Part shown: one piece after another, positions 31,659-42,429 of the stretch
Layout of the letters: every line of letters begins with the position of its first letter
How positions within the stretch are numbered: the stretch's first letter is position 1
DNA from: Prionace glauca
Lineage: Eukaryota > Chordata > Chondrichthyes > Carcharhiniformes > Carcharhinidae
Direction of reading: 5' to 3'
Assembly (NCBI GenBank): GCA_037974335.1
Contig: CM075760.1
Coordinates: forward strand, 49,682,469 to 49,746,468
Length of the DNA stretch: 64,000 nucleotides
Notes under the pieces: generated by a model
Seen by the model: only the letters and a program-made list of their open reading frames with translations
Told to the model about the DNA's origin: nothing
Database searches by the model: none
Made by a program: the position numbers and the translations under genes

Positions 31659-34600
31659 TTTCACCTGAACCAAAGGGGAACAAATATCCTGGGAGGTAAA
31701 TTTGTTAAGGTTATGCAGAGTGGTTTAAACTGATTCAGAGGGGGGGTGGGATCCTGAGTAGAGGGGGTGAAAGTGAGGGGGGCGTAGATGGGGACTGCAA
31801 TGCCCGGCATTGCGGGAGAGGGGCGGAACAGGGTTTGGAATGTGGTTTGAAATGTGTATACTTTAATGCGAGGAGTATTCGCAATAAGGTGGATGAACTT
31901 GCAGCGTGGACCAGTACCTGGGACTTCGATGTTGTGGCCATTTCAGAGACTTGGATAGAGCAGGGTCAGGAATGGATGTTGCAGGTCCCGGGGTACAAAT
32001 GCTTTAATCGGAGTAGACAAGGAGGTAGAAGGGGGGGTGGGGTAGCATTATTGGTCAAGGACTGTATCTCAGTGTCAGAGAGGAACTTTGATGAGGACTT
32101 GTCTGTTGAGGTAATATGGGCGGAGATTAGAAATAGGAGAGGAGAGGTCACCCTGTTGGGAGTCTTTTATAGACCTCCAAAAAGTTCTAGGGAGGTTGAG
32201 GAAAGGATTGCGGAGACGATCCTTGTTAGGAGTGAAAGTAATAGGGTGATTGTTATGGGGGACTTTAACTTTACTCATGTAGATTGGAATTGCTACTGCT
32301 CTGGCTCGTTAGAGGGGTCAGTTTTTGTTCAAAGTGTGCAAGAAGGTTTTTTGACTCAGTATGTAGATAGGCCGACGAGAGGTGAGGCTATATTGGATTT
32401 GGTGCTCGGTAATGAGCCAGACCAGGTGCTAGACTTGGAAGTTGGTGTACAGTTTGGGGATAGTGATCATAATTCGATTACGTTCACCTTAGTGATGGAA
32501 AGGGATAGGCATGAACCTCGGGTCAGTAGTTTCAGCTGGGGGAAGGGTAATTATGAGGCTATTAGGAAAGAATTAGGAAGCATTGGTTGGAATGGGAGAT
32601 TACAGGGACTGGGAACATCCGAGATGTGGAGATTTTTCAAGGAGCAGCTATTGCGGGTCTGTGATAAGTATATCCCTGTCAGGCAAGGAGGATTTGGTAG
32701 GCCCAGGGAACCGTGGTGCACCAAAAAAGTTGATTCGTTGGTTAGGAAGAAAAAGGAGGCTTATGTTCGGATGAGGCTTGAGGGCTCAGGTAGTGCATTA
32801 GAAAGTTTTAGATTGGCTAGGAGGGAGTTGAAGAGGGAGTTAAGAAGGGCCAAAAGAGGGCATGAGATGATTTTGGCTGATAGGATTAAGGAGAACCCTA
32901 AGGCGTTTTACAGGTATGTCAAGAACAGAAGGTTGGTTAGGACAAGATTAGGGCCAGTTACAGACAGTAGAGGGAAGTTGTGTGTGGAACCGGAGGAGAT
33001 TGGAGAGGCGTTGAACCAATATTTCTCTTCGGTGTTCACGCAAGGGGACAGGAATGTAGCTGAGGAGGACACTGGGGTGCAGGGGTGTGAAATAGATAGT
33101 ATTGCAGTTGATACGGGGGATGTGCTGGATATTTTAGAGGGTTTGAAAATAGATAAGTCCCCTGGTCCAGATGGGATTTACCCTAGGATTCTTTGGGAGG
33201 CAAGAGGGGTGATTGCGGAGCCTCTGGCTCTGATCTTCAGGTCGTCGTTAGTCTCTGGTATTGTACCAGAAGATTGGAGGACAGCAAATGTTGTCCCATT
33301 GTTTAAGAAGGGGAGAAGGGACTTCCCTGGGAATTATAGACCGGTGAGTCTTACTTCTGTGGTGGGTAAGGTTTTGGAAAGGATTATTAGAGACAGGATT
33401 TATAGTTATTTGGAAAGTAATGAGTTGATTAGAGATAGTCAGCACGGTTTTGTAGCGGGTAGGTCATGCCTTACTAACCTTATCGAGTTCTTTGAGAAAG
33501 TGACCAAAGAGGTGGATAGGGGTAAGGCAGTTGATGTGGTGTATATGGATTTTAGCAAGGCGTTTGATAAGGTTCACCATGGTAGGCTTCTGCAGAAAAT
33601 GCAGATGTATGGGATTGGGGGTGATCTAGGTAATTGGATCAGGAATTGGCTAGCAGATAGGAGACAGAGAGTGGTGGTTGATGGGAAATATTCGTCATGG
33701 AGTTCGGTTACAAGTGGTGTGCCTCAGGGATCTGTTTTGGGGCCACTGCTGTTTGTAATTTTTATTAATGATCTGGATGAGGGTATAGTTGGGTGGATTA
33801 GTAAGTTTGCTGATGACACCAAAGTCGGAGGTGTGGTAGATTGTGAGGAAGGGTGTCATAGTTTGCAGGATGACTTAGAAAGGTTGCAGAGCTGGGCTGA
33901 GAGGTGGCGAATGGAGTTTAATGTGGAGAAGTGTGAGGTAATTCATTTCGGTAGGAATAACAGATGTGTTGAGTATAGGGCTAACGGGAGGACTTTGAAT
34001 AGTGTGGAGGAGCAGAGGGATCTAGGTGTATGTGTACATAGATCCCTGAAAGTTGGGAATCAAGTAGATAAAGTTGTTAAGAAGGCATACGGAGTTTTGG
34101 CGTTTATTGGTAGGGGGATTGAATTTAGGAGTCGTAGCGTCATGATGCAACTGTACACATCTCTGGTGCGGCCGCACTTGGAGTTTTGTGTGCAGTTCTG
34201 GTCCCCACATTACAAGAAGGATGTAGAGGCTTTGGAGAGGGTGCAGAGGAGGTTTACCAGGATGTTGCCTGGTATGGAGGGGAGATCCTATGAGGAGAGA
34301 TTGAGTGATTTGGGGTTGTTTTCGCTGGAAAGAAGGCGGCTAAGAGGGGATCTCATTGAAACATATAAGATGATTAGAGGTTTAGACAGGGTAGATAGTG
34401 ATAGCCTTTTTCCTAGGATGGAGAAAGCTAACACGAGGGGGCACGATTTTAAATTAAGGGGGGGTAGTTATAGGACAGATGTCAGGGGTAGGTTCTTTAC
34501 CCAGAGGGTGGTGAGGGACTGGAATGCCCTGCCAGCTGCAGTTGTAAATGCACCTAGTTTGGGGGCGTTTAAAAGATCTGTGGATAGGTTTATGGATGAA

Positions 34601-34705
34601 AAGGGATTGGTTTAGGCTAGTGGGTCATTGTTTTGTAACTGGTCGGCGCAACATCGTGGGCCGAAGGGCCTGTTCTGCGCTGTAATGTTCTATGTTCTAT
34701 GTTCT
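31659..34705 (+). mobile_element. Young CR1-like LINE, 5' truncated, with target-site duplication
   Basis: About 3.05 kb. The 5 bp AACTT occurs at 31654-31658 and 34706-34710, and joining the flanks restores the older LINE. The 3' end is a short ttctatg repeat, the CR1-type tail. ORF2 is intact; ORF1 is not present, so the copy is 5' truncated or began between the ORFs. It carries its 3' UTR with gtgggccgaagggcctgttc. The intact frame points to a recent insertion. Confidence 0.92.
31835..34615 (+). CDS. CR1-like LINE ORF2: endonuclease-reverse transcriptase
   Basis: 926 residues with no stop. The N-terminal apurinic-type endonuclease has CVYFNARSIRNK near residue 7, the catalytic Glu in ISETWI (about 36-41), GDFN at about 142 and SDHN at about 210. 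The reverse transcriptase follows: DKSPGPDGIYPRIL, NYRPVSLTSVVGK, SQHGFVAGRSCLTNL, the catalytic Asp in YMDFSKAFDK (about 570), SGVPQGSVLGPLLF, and FADD (about 658). The protein nicks target DNA and copies its own RNA at the nick. The C-terminus FFTQRVVRDWNALPAAVVN is seen again in most LINE fragments in this window. All key residues appear present, so activity is possible but unproven. Confidence 0.95.
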   Translation: MECGLKCVYFNARSIRNKVDELAAWTSTWDFDVVAISETWIEQGQEWMLQVPGYKCFNRSRQGGRRGGGVALLVKDCISVSERNFDEDLSVEVIWAEIRNRRGEVTLLGVFYRPPKSSREVEERIAETILVRSESNRVIVMGDFNFTHVDWNCYCSGSLEGSVFVQSVQEGFLTQYVDRPTRGEAILDLVLGNEPDQVLDLEVGVQFGDSDHNSITFTLVMERDRHEPRVSSFSWGKGNYEAIRKELGSIGWNGRLQGLGTSEMWRFFKEQLLRVCDKYIPVRQGGFGRPREPWCTKKVDSLVRKKKEAYVRMRLEGSGSALESFRLARRELKRELRRAKRGHEMILADRIKENPKAFYRYVKNRRLVRTRLGPVTDSRGKLCVEPEEIGEALNQYFSSVFTQGDRNVAEEDTGVQGCEIDSIAVDTGDVLDILEGLKIDKSPGPDGIYPRILWEARGVIAEPLALIFRSSLVSGIVPEDWRTANVVPLFKKGRRDFPGNYRPVSLTSVVGKVLERIIRDRIYSYLESNELIRDSQHGFVAGRSCLTNLIEFFEKVTKEVDRGKAVDVVYMDFSKAFDKVHHGRLLQKMQMYGIGGDLGNWIRNWLADRRQRVVVDGKYSSWSSVTSGVPQGSVLGPLLFVIFINDLDEGIVGWISKFADDTKVGGVVDCEEGCHSLQDDLERLQSWAERWRMEFNVEKCEVIHFGRNNRCVEYRANGRTLNSVEEQRDLGVCVHRSLKVGNQVDKVVKKAYGVLAFIGRGIEFRSRSVMMQLYTSLVRPHLEFCVQFWSPHYKKDVEALERVQRRFTRMLPGMEGRSYEERLSDLGLFSLERRRLRGDLIETYKMIRGLDRVDSDSLFPRMEKANTRGHDFKLRGGSYRTDVRGRFFTQRVVRDWNALPAAVVNAPSLGAFKRSVDRFMDEKGLV

Positions 34706-34710
34706 AACTT

Positions 34711-35340
34711 CAACAAGTTGTCCCAACTCCTTTATTCGCTGTTCTGACCAAGGAAACCAAGTATGCTGACTTAATTCCTCACAACTCAGCCCAACTATGA
34801 CTCCACTTTCAAGGAGCTATGAACATGTACTCCCCCAGATTTCTTGGTTCTCGAACCGTCCCCAATGCCTTAGCATTAAGTAAGTGCTGCCCTGGTTCGA
34901 TCTATCAAATGCATCACCTCGCATTCACCTAAATTAAACTCCATCTGTCATTCATCAATCCACTGGCCCAATTGATCAAGATCCCATTACAATTAGAGAT
35001 AACCTTTTTTTCACTATCACTATGCCACCAATCTTGGTGTCAATGAAAACTTAGTAACCATGCCTCCTAAATTCTCATCCAAATCATTAATATAAATGAC
35101 AAATCACAGTGGACCACCCATGCTGCCAGAAGTCACAAGTTAATTTCTCCAAGATTTTGGGTTCAGACTTTCCCCATTTCTTTCACTGATGCGATGCTGA
35201 CAGCTCTACATTTCCAGGTTTAAAATGTTTTCCCTTACGGACAAGCTGGGGGGACTTTTGCATAATGTGTTCCTTTTTTTGTCACAATCCCATATCCCAG
35301 CAACATTGAAAGATACTGGTCAACCCTTCCGGCATTTCCA
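34711..35340 (-). mobile_element. Older CR1-like LINE, continuation
   Basis: Continues the minus-strand element of 31087-31658. Landmarks: ttgtcccaactcctttattc, ctccatctgtcattcatc, ccactggcccaattgatcaa and atcttggtgtcaatgaaaa. Heavily decayed, with no long open frame. The right boundary is approximate. Confidence 0.7.
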
Positions 35341-35663
35341 AAATTCCTTCCATTAGGAACGATCACACAGACCCAGAATTATTTTGTGATGCATTGACAA
35401 AAATATGTTTTGAATGGAAAATATTAACCTGTTTGTTCAGTGACTGTAATTAACGTCGGAATTAATTCAACCAGCACTAATCGTATCTCTGGAGCATTCC
35501 TATCCATGCTTCATAAAAGAGTTATGCACGGTGTCACTGGGAGTGTCACAGTGATAAACGGCTCCACAGAGAGGGAGTCGAGGTATCAACATTGGGAGAG
35601 AGAAATTGCAAGCTTTCTGCAATGGAGGTGTATCCAGGAAAGGTAGATCTGGACGTTCCCATA

Positions 35664-35838
35664 ATGGTTCAGCATCTGAGGGGCAGAGATCTGAATGTTA
35701 CAACAACTGAGAGGAGTTTATACTCGGTACTTTACTTGCTGTCTCAAGGTTGGCCGTCTACAGCTAAGCGTTTTGAATACGTATTGAAACTGATTCGATA
35801 CTTTTACTATCCAATCCTGGCTATTGTTGGTGTTCCCG
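35664..35838 (+). CDS. GPR139-like receptor, exon 1 (start uncertain)
   Basis: From the Met at 35664 the reading is MVQHLRGRDLNVTTTERSLY, then a stretch leading to YFYYPILAIVGVP, the first half of TM1. NVT is an extracellular glycosylation site. The donor is cccg|gtaag at 35838/35839, phase 1, matching exon 2 (g|tg gives Val: GVP-V-NIITIV). GPR139-like genes share this intron position within TM1. An upstream in-frame Met at 35592 and a Met at 35622 are alternatives. Intron: 35839-40052. Confidence 0.7.
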
Positions 35839-36180
35839 GTAAGTTTCTCCACTGATTATGAATGATGTAGCCCGTGTTTAACTCTGCCACTCTTGCCGTC
35901 TGCTCTACCCTGTTTGCAACTGTTGCTTGTGGTCTGAGACCTTATTGAGTTATCACATCTACAAAGCGTGGATCACTATGATAATGTTGCCTGTGTTGTG
36001 GAGTTTAGTTTGTAAAGATGTAAAAGATGTTTAGGAAGATGAAAAAGAATTGTGAAAACCGGTAGGAGGGGGGAAAAGTGTGCAATCTCTTAAAAATGCG
36101 TTTTTGTTTGACGCTAAGACGTTTAAATTGCTGAATACACAGAAACTTTAAGTTGTAACACTTATTCCAGAGGCCAAAAA

Positions 36181-37050
36181 CATAGGGGTTGTCTTGGTAA
36201 TTGGCACGACAGGATTTGCATTGTGGTCAGCACAGTTCGAAGTCTCACAACCCCAGGTTAAAATCCAACAGGTTTATTTGGCACCATTGGCTTTTGGAAT
36301 GTTGTTCTTTCTTCAGGCGAGTGGGGAGCTGTGTTCAAAAATAGGACATGTAAAGACACAAACTCAATTAACAAAATAATGGTTGGAATGTGGGTCTTTA
36401 CGGGTAAACAAGGCTGAAAGATACAGACAATGTGAGTGGAGAGAGGGTTAAGCATAGGTTAAAGGAGTGTGTATTGTCTCCAGTTAGTGAGATTTTGCAA
36501 GTCCAGGCAAGTCATGGGAGTTACAGATAACGTGACATAAACCCAAGATCACGGTTGAGGCTGTCCTCGTGTGTGTGGGACATGGCTGTCAGTGTCTGGT
36601 CAGCGATCTTGCACTGCTGTGTGTCATGAAGGCCACCTTAGAGAATGCTTACGTGAAGATCTGAGGCTGAATGCCCGTGACTGCTGAAGTATGCCCCAAC
36701 TGGAAGATAACACTCCTGGTGATCGACAATCCTGAGTTTGCAAAATCTCACTAACTGGCCTGGCTGGAGACAATACACACCTCTACTACCTGCGCTTGGC
36801 CCTCTCTCCACTCACATTGTCTGTATCTTTAAGGCTTGATACCTTTAAAGACTCACATTCCAGCCGCTATTTTGTAAATTGAGTTTGTGTCTTTATATGC
36901 CCTGTTTGTGAACAGAACTTCCAATCACCTGATGACGGAACAGCGCTCCAAAAACTTCTGCTGCCAAATACACCTGTTGGATTCTAACCTGGTGTTGTGA
37001 GACTTCTTACTGTACTTACCCCAGTCCAACGCTGGCATCTCCACATCATG
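36181..37050. mobile_element. Foldback element with about 260 bp inverted arms
   Basis: Arm 36242-36499 and arm 36739-37003 are reverse complements with modest divergence (shared blocks include gacaatgtgagtggagagag, gtgtgtattgtctcc, gttagtgagattttg and aaagacacaaactcaatt). About 240 bp of unrelated DNA lies between. The outer end carries tggcatctccacatca. No transposase is visible, so it is non-autonomous. Partial copies lie at 21525-21640, 61801-61968 and 62976-63228. Confidence 0.8.
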
Positions 37051-37678
37051 GTTTTGCATTGTGCCAGCCGATAAATTTAAATACAACACAAAGCTAAGAG
37101 GACTCATTTGAAGTTATTGTTGCCAACTTCGAGCCAATCTGAGTCCAGGGTTGTTGATAGGTCATTAGGATTATATATAGAAAACACACAACTGCCTTCA
37201 GGGCAGATCCACCAGTGCTTGAGCCAGGAGTACAACCAGAAGCAGAGCCCCGTCACCTGAAGCAGTTAGATTTAACACAGACATGGAGAGAAATTATTTC
37301 TCTCAATGGAAGGTGAATCTTTTGAATTCATTACCTGAGGATACGGCGGGTGTTAGGACTTGATGAAATTGAGGAGACAGAGTCTCACCCTGGGCCATTC
37401 CAAGCTCCCTCAAACCCCAGCAGCTTCTTATTTATACTGAGTCAGCTGACCACCACATCATTTTCTCATTGGTTAGATAGCTTACAGCTTGTTCCCATTG
37501 GTCACTATAACAGATCCAATGTGAGTCTGTCGGTTGTTACATTGGTTCCATTCCAACATTCCACTCCAATCCGCTTCTCTCACGACCTGATCCCTGAAAA
37601 CCCAACCAACCCAAACCCATCACTTCCCAGTTACTGTGATCCCACCAGTTCACCAGCTCCTCCGTCTCTTCCTTGTTC

Positions 37679-38215
37679 GTGGTGTCATCGTTGCAGTGGT
37701 GTCATCAGCAAACTTGGATATCAAGTTGGAGGGGAATTTGACCATACAAGTCATCGGTGTATAAGGAGTATAGTGGGGCTGAGGACACAGTGTTGTGGGG
37801 CACCGCTTATGAGGATGATTGTGGAGGAGGTGTTTTGACTGTCCTTATTTATTGTTGTCTGTCAGGTTCAATTTGCAGAGATAGGAGCCTAGGCCCAGGC
37901 CAGAGACTTTGTACATGAGTTTCATTAGAACAATGATGTTAAAGGCTGAGCTGTCGTCGACAAACAAGAGTCAGTGTTGCAATATTGACTGTAGGGCCAG
38001 GGCGATGGCATCTGTGGTCCTGTCTTGGAAATAGGTGAACTGTAGTGGATCCAGGCAACCTGGGAGGCTGGAACTGATTCAAGCCATGACAAATCTTTTG
38101 CTACATCACGTAATATTGGATATAAGTGTCACTGGACAATAATCATTAAGGCAGGCTGTTTGGTTTTCTTTGGTAGCGGCCTTGGTTTGAGTTTTTCTTA
38201 CCTGGTGCACAGATC
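37679..38215 (-). mobile_element. Decayed LINE RT fragment, different subfamily
   Basis: The minus strand encodes KFADDT at 37691-37708 (reverse of ggtgtcatcagcaaacttg), an upstream SLYTDDL-like segment and a DDSSAFNIIV-like motif near 37950, in the order expected of a non-LTR reverse transcriptase. This SSAFNT-type block differs from the SKAFDK type of the CR1-like copies. Confidence 0.7.
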
Positions 38216-38764
38216 AGGAACTTTCCTACTGAGAGAGGACTCGCTGAGCTTCACTGGTCCAGTAGGTCATAGTGGGCCAGCTGCAAATACACTGGACACA
38301 TTGGACACTAGTATAACAATGAACCCTGAAGCTTTGAAAGCAAACCCTGATAGTTGAGTTCTGTGTCATTCGAGTGTCAGATAATGATTTCTACCTGTAT
38401 TGTGCGAATGGCGGCCACAACGTTGTGGTCTCTCTACGGTCTTTTTGTAAATATAACAGAGATTCTGAGCTGTCGAGGCATTAGGAACCCTCTCTGCCAA
38501 CTGCTGTTAGTTTCCAGAGGAAAGGGTGAAACCAACACTGTTTGGTACCAGCCCTGCTACAGGGGTTGTCAGTAGCTATCTGAAAGGTGACAAATTACAT
38601 ACAGGACTCCACTCTGAATTTTCTGACAGGGTTACCCCCACAACCTTCTCACTCTCCAAATCCCCCATACGTTAGAGAGATTATTTACCTGCAGCTGAGT
38701 GACGGTCAATGTTGAGGACCCCCGGAAAACTCTTTCCAAAATGTATACTATTTTGGCCCTACCA

Positions 38765-38945
38765 TGGAGCATCACGGTGGCACAGTTGTTAGCATTGCTG
38801 ACTCACAGCATCAGGGACCTGGCTTCAATCCCAGGCTCGGGGCACTGTCTGTGTCCAGTTTGGACCTTCTTCCCGTGTCTGGGTGGGTTTCCACCAAATG
38901 TTCGACTTTCCTCTCATGATCCAAAAGACGTGTTGGATCATAAAA
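38765..38945 (+). mobile_element. tRNA-derived SINE, 5' part
   Basis: Head with cacggtggcacagttgttag, B-box-like ggcttcaatcccagg, cactgtctgtgtccagt and cttcccgtgtctgggtggg. It is cut off at about 38945, where a LINE fragment begins. Confidence 0.8.
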
Positions 38946-38954
38946 ATAAAAAGA

Positions 38955-39925
38955 GGGGTCTGTACTGGGACTCTTTAGGTTTGTAATTTTCATAGGTGAC
39001 CTGGATAAGAAATTGGAGGGAAGGGTTAGTAATTTTGCCGACGACACGAAGGTTGGTGGTGTTGTGGATAGTCTGGAGGGATGTCAAAAGTTGCAGCGTG
39101 ACATAGACAGGATGCAAGACTGGGCGGAGAAGTGGCAGGTGGACTTCAACACGGATAAATGTGTAGTGATCCATTTTGGCAGGTCCAATGGGATGAAGGA
39201 GTATAATATCTAAGCAGTGTCGAGGATCAGAAAGACCTTGGGGTCCGGGCCCATAGGACTCTCAAATCAGCCTCGCAGGTGGAGGATGTGGTCAAGAAGG
39301 TATATGGTGTACTACCCTTCATCAATCGACGGATTGAATTTAGAAGTCGGGAGATAATGCTGCAGCTTTATAAGACCCTAGTCACATCCCATTTGGAGAA
39401 CTGTGCCTAGTTCTGTTCGCCTTATTACAAGAAAGATGTGGAAGCTATTGAAACGGTGCAGAAGAGATTTACAAGGATGTTGCCAGGATTGGGTGGCATG
39501 CCATATGAGGATAGGTTGATGGAGCTTGGTTTTTTTCTCCCTGGGGAGACGAAGGATGAGAGGTGACCTGATAGAGGTTTATAAGATGTTGAGAGGTATC
39601 GATCGCGTGGATTCTTGGAGGCTATTTCCCAGGGCTGAAATGGTCGCTACGAGAAGATACAGGTTTCAGGTGCGGAGGAGTAGGTACAGAGGATATGTCA
39701 GGGGTAAGGTTTTCACTCAGAGGGCGGTGGGTGAGTGGAATCGGCTGCCGTCGGTGGTGGTGGAGGCAAACTCTTTGGGGCCTTTCAAGCGACTTCTGGA
39801 TGTGTACATGGGATTTAATGGGATTGAGGTTTATTGGTAGGTCTAGTAGGTAGGGATATGATCCGCGAAACTTGTGGGCCGAAGGGTCTATTTGTGCTGT
39901 CGTGTTCCATGTTCTGTGTTCTATA
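38955..39925 (+). mobile_element. CR1-like LINE 3' fragment
   Basis: Begins just before VSNFADDTKVGGVVDSLEGC and continues through the C-terminal region (GDLIEVYKMLRGIDRVDS, FTQRAVGEWNRLPSVVVEAN) to a gttctgtgttctat tail. The frame is broken near 39210 and again before 39526. It lies in the GPR139-like intron. Confidence 0.9.
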
Positions 39926-40052
39926 AAAAGAGATTTAAGTTATTCAGTTTGTGTACACGATATTTTTTAAAATGTTGTTCCATTTACAGTCTAAATTGTC
40001 ACTTTTCCCCCTGAATCATACCTAATGTTATTCTTCATTTCCTTCCTGACAG

Positions 40053-40954
40053 TGAACATAATCACAATTGTGACACTGATGAGCAGAAACTGTGGTCTGT
40101 CCAAATGTGTCACTCGTTACCTGGTGGCCATGTCAGCGGGGGATCTGCTAGTTGTTATCCTCGACCTGATATTGAGACACATTCCCATTGTTTATTGGGA
40201 AAAGTTTTATTTCTTACTATCAGTCCCCGTGTGTAACATCCACGCCGTCCTGCTTTACACTGCCACTGACTGTTCTGTCTGGTTCACCGTCACTTTCACC
40301 TTTGATCGATTTGTGGCCATTTGCTGCCCCAAGCTGAAAAATAAATATTGCACTGAGAAATCAGCGGCTGTGGTTCTGGGAACAGTGACAGTGCTGAGCT
40401 GTTTAAAAAACATTTCCTGGTATTTTATGTTATTAAAAGGATATGGGCTGGCGAACAATCCCTGGTTTTGTCGCTTCTCATGGGATGTTGTGGAATCTCC
40501 GGTCTGGGGAACAATTGAGTTCCTCCACAACATTCTAACCCCGTGTGTCCCATTCGCCCTGATTCTGCTGCTCAATGCCCTCACCGTCAAACACATTTTA
40601 GTGAGCAGCAGAGCCCGCAGGAGACTCCGGGCTCACAGCAGTGGGGAGAATCCCAAAGACCCAGAGATGGAGAGTTGAAGGAAATCCATAATTTTACTAT
40701 TTGTTATCTCAGCCAATTTCATTGTCTTATGGTCGACATTAATGGTTTATTCAATATGGATTCGGATGTATAATTTGGGCTACCAGTCAATAAGGTTACA
40801 TCTTTTTGTTATGGAATTGGGCTTCATGCTACAACTCAAAAGTTGCTGCACAAATACTGCCATTTATGCTGTGACACAGACTCACTTCAGACAGCAGCTA
40901 AAAGATCTACTGAAATACCCCATTACTGCAATTCTTCAACTCAATACACCATAA
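40053..40954 (+). pseudogene. GPR139-like receptor, exon 2, with one in-frame stop
   Basis: Class A G-protein-coupled receptor of the GPR139-like group. TM1 second half to TM5 are open: VNIITIVTLMSRNCGLSKC, TM2 YLVAMSAGDLLVVILDLIL, TM3 ending WFTVTFTFDRFVAICC (DRF in place of DRY), TM4 around VVLGTVTVLSCL, TM5 around PCVPFALILLLNALTV. TGA at 40676-40678 follows DPEMES. The same frame then stays open for TM6 (RKSIILLFVISANFIVLWST), TM7 and CTNTAIYAVTQTHFRQQL to a natural stop at 40952-40954. Related receptors have Arg where the TGA lies, so one base change explains it. The truncated product lacks TM6-TM7 and should not signal. It is a very recent pseudogene, a polymorphic null or a sequencing error. 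Confidence 0.85.
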
Positions 40955-41034
40955 CAGGAAACTACAACTACAAGACTCCTGACTTTTTCTGTTGGGCATT
41001 CATACTGTAAACAACAAAACACCCTCACAAAAAC

Positions 41035-41455
41035 AGAAATAGTTACAGAAAGGGAGAGAGAGAGGAGCGTGTTAGCAACAATGTGAGTGATAGAGAGAGA
41101 CAAATTGGTAGAGAGAGGGAAAGGCACAAAACAAGGAGGACTACAATTTGAAGAGTTTCTAACAGGTACAGGGAATAAAGCAGACAGAGAGAAAGAACAA
41201 AGACAGAAAGGCTCTCACAAAGAGAGGGAAACAGGATAGAGAGTGGAGAAAATGGCGAGGGTGATATACAGGAAATAAGAAAGGGAGACAGAAGAAGACA
41301 GGCAGGAGGTTGTTATAAAAGAGGGAAAGGGAGATGAAAGGAAAACAGGAGACAAGAAGTGAGGCAGAGGGAAACAGCCAGACACAGAGCGAAACAGAGA
41401 CATCGAGACAGAGAGCGGGACAGAATGGGTAAGAACAAAGACAAAGAGAACAAAG
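41035..41455 (+). repeat. Purine-rich low-complexity tract
   Basis: gagagagagg, agacagagag and aaagagaaca mixtures over about 0.4 kb; open frames on the opposite strand are artefacts. Confidence 0.85.
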
Positions 41456-41790
41456 AACAACACAGCACGGGAAACAGGCCCTTCGGCCCAACGAGCCCGC
41501 GCCGCCGTCCCATGGTCAGTGACCTATTCATGACTCTAGTCTATGCCTAATGTGTGAGGATCAGGGAGGTCCAATATAGGGACAATTTGTTACCCAATCA
41601 ATCAGCCTAAAAGCACATTTTTGGGATGTGGGAGGAAACCGGAGTACCCGGAGGAAACCCACGCAACCACGGGGAGAACGCGCAAACTCCCACAGACAAA
41701 GGCCCAAATCCATGTGTCCGCACAGCAACAGAGATAGCCTCTGAGCTGCCATGATGCCCTCGAGATGGTCCAGTTTACGCACACCAACGA
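41456..41790 (-). mobile_element. tRNA-derived SINE and LINE tail (minus)
   Basis: Tail with cacagcacgggaaacaggc and ccttcggcccaacgagcc at 41460-41500, then SINE body with gggatgtgggaggaaaccgg, ggaggaaacccacgcaacc and ggggagaacgcgcaaactcc. The tRNA-like head is lost. Confidence 0.7.
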
Positions 41791-41934
41791 CATGAAGCAG
41801 TAAGCAACTCCCGAAGCAATATCCAAGAGCAGCCCACCACAACCTGCCGCCCGCATGCCCCTTGCTGGACTTAAGTGCCTGTGGATAAAAATTTCATTAT
41901 TAAAGACTCTATATCCCTGAGGCTAAAACTGACC

Positions 41935-42302
41935 CCAAGCCTACAATGCTTAGTAAGGCCTGCTATATCCCCCTATATGTAGACCGCTCATGTGGGTATC
42001 CAAGTGACTCTTGAACAACCCTAGCGTGCCTGCTTCCACCACCTTACTCGGCAGTGCATTCCACATCCCCACTACCCTTTGTGTGAAAAACTGCCCTCTA
42101 ATATTAGTCTTATATCTAGCCCCCCTCACCCTAAGCCCGTGACCCCTCGTTCTATCCATTTCTAATAGCGGAAAAAGCTTATCACCATCTACTCTATCTG
42201 TCCCCTTCATAATCTTATAAACCTCTATTAGATCCCCCCTCAGCCGACGTCTCTCAAGGGAAAACAGCCCAAGTGCGTTCAATCTTCCCTCGTAAGACAA
42301 GA
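41935..42302 (-). mobile_element. CR1-like LINE 3' fragment
   Basis: Open minus-strand reading MSYEGRLNALGLFSLERRRL, DLIEVYKIMKGTDRVDGDKL, FFTQRVVGMWNALPSKVVEA. It matches the last third of the ORF at 31835-34615 but is a separate subfamily. Confidence 0.9.
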
Positions 42303-42429
42303 GTTTGAACCTTGTGTGAATTTGAACGACGTCTCTGCCTGAACCTGTGTCGGTCTGAACCTGGTGTGGGCCCGAGCCTGGGTAGGGGCCCTGTCGACAT
42401 GAATACCAGCATTCAATTTGCTTTTCTAA
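42303..42429. repeat. Short minisatellite-like stretch
   Basis: Imperfect units with gaacctgtgtcggtctgaac and gaacctggtgtgggcccgag. The origin is unclear. Confidence 0.5.
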
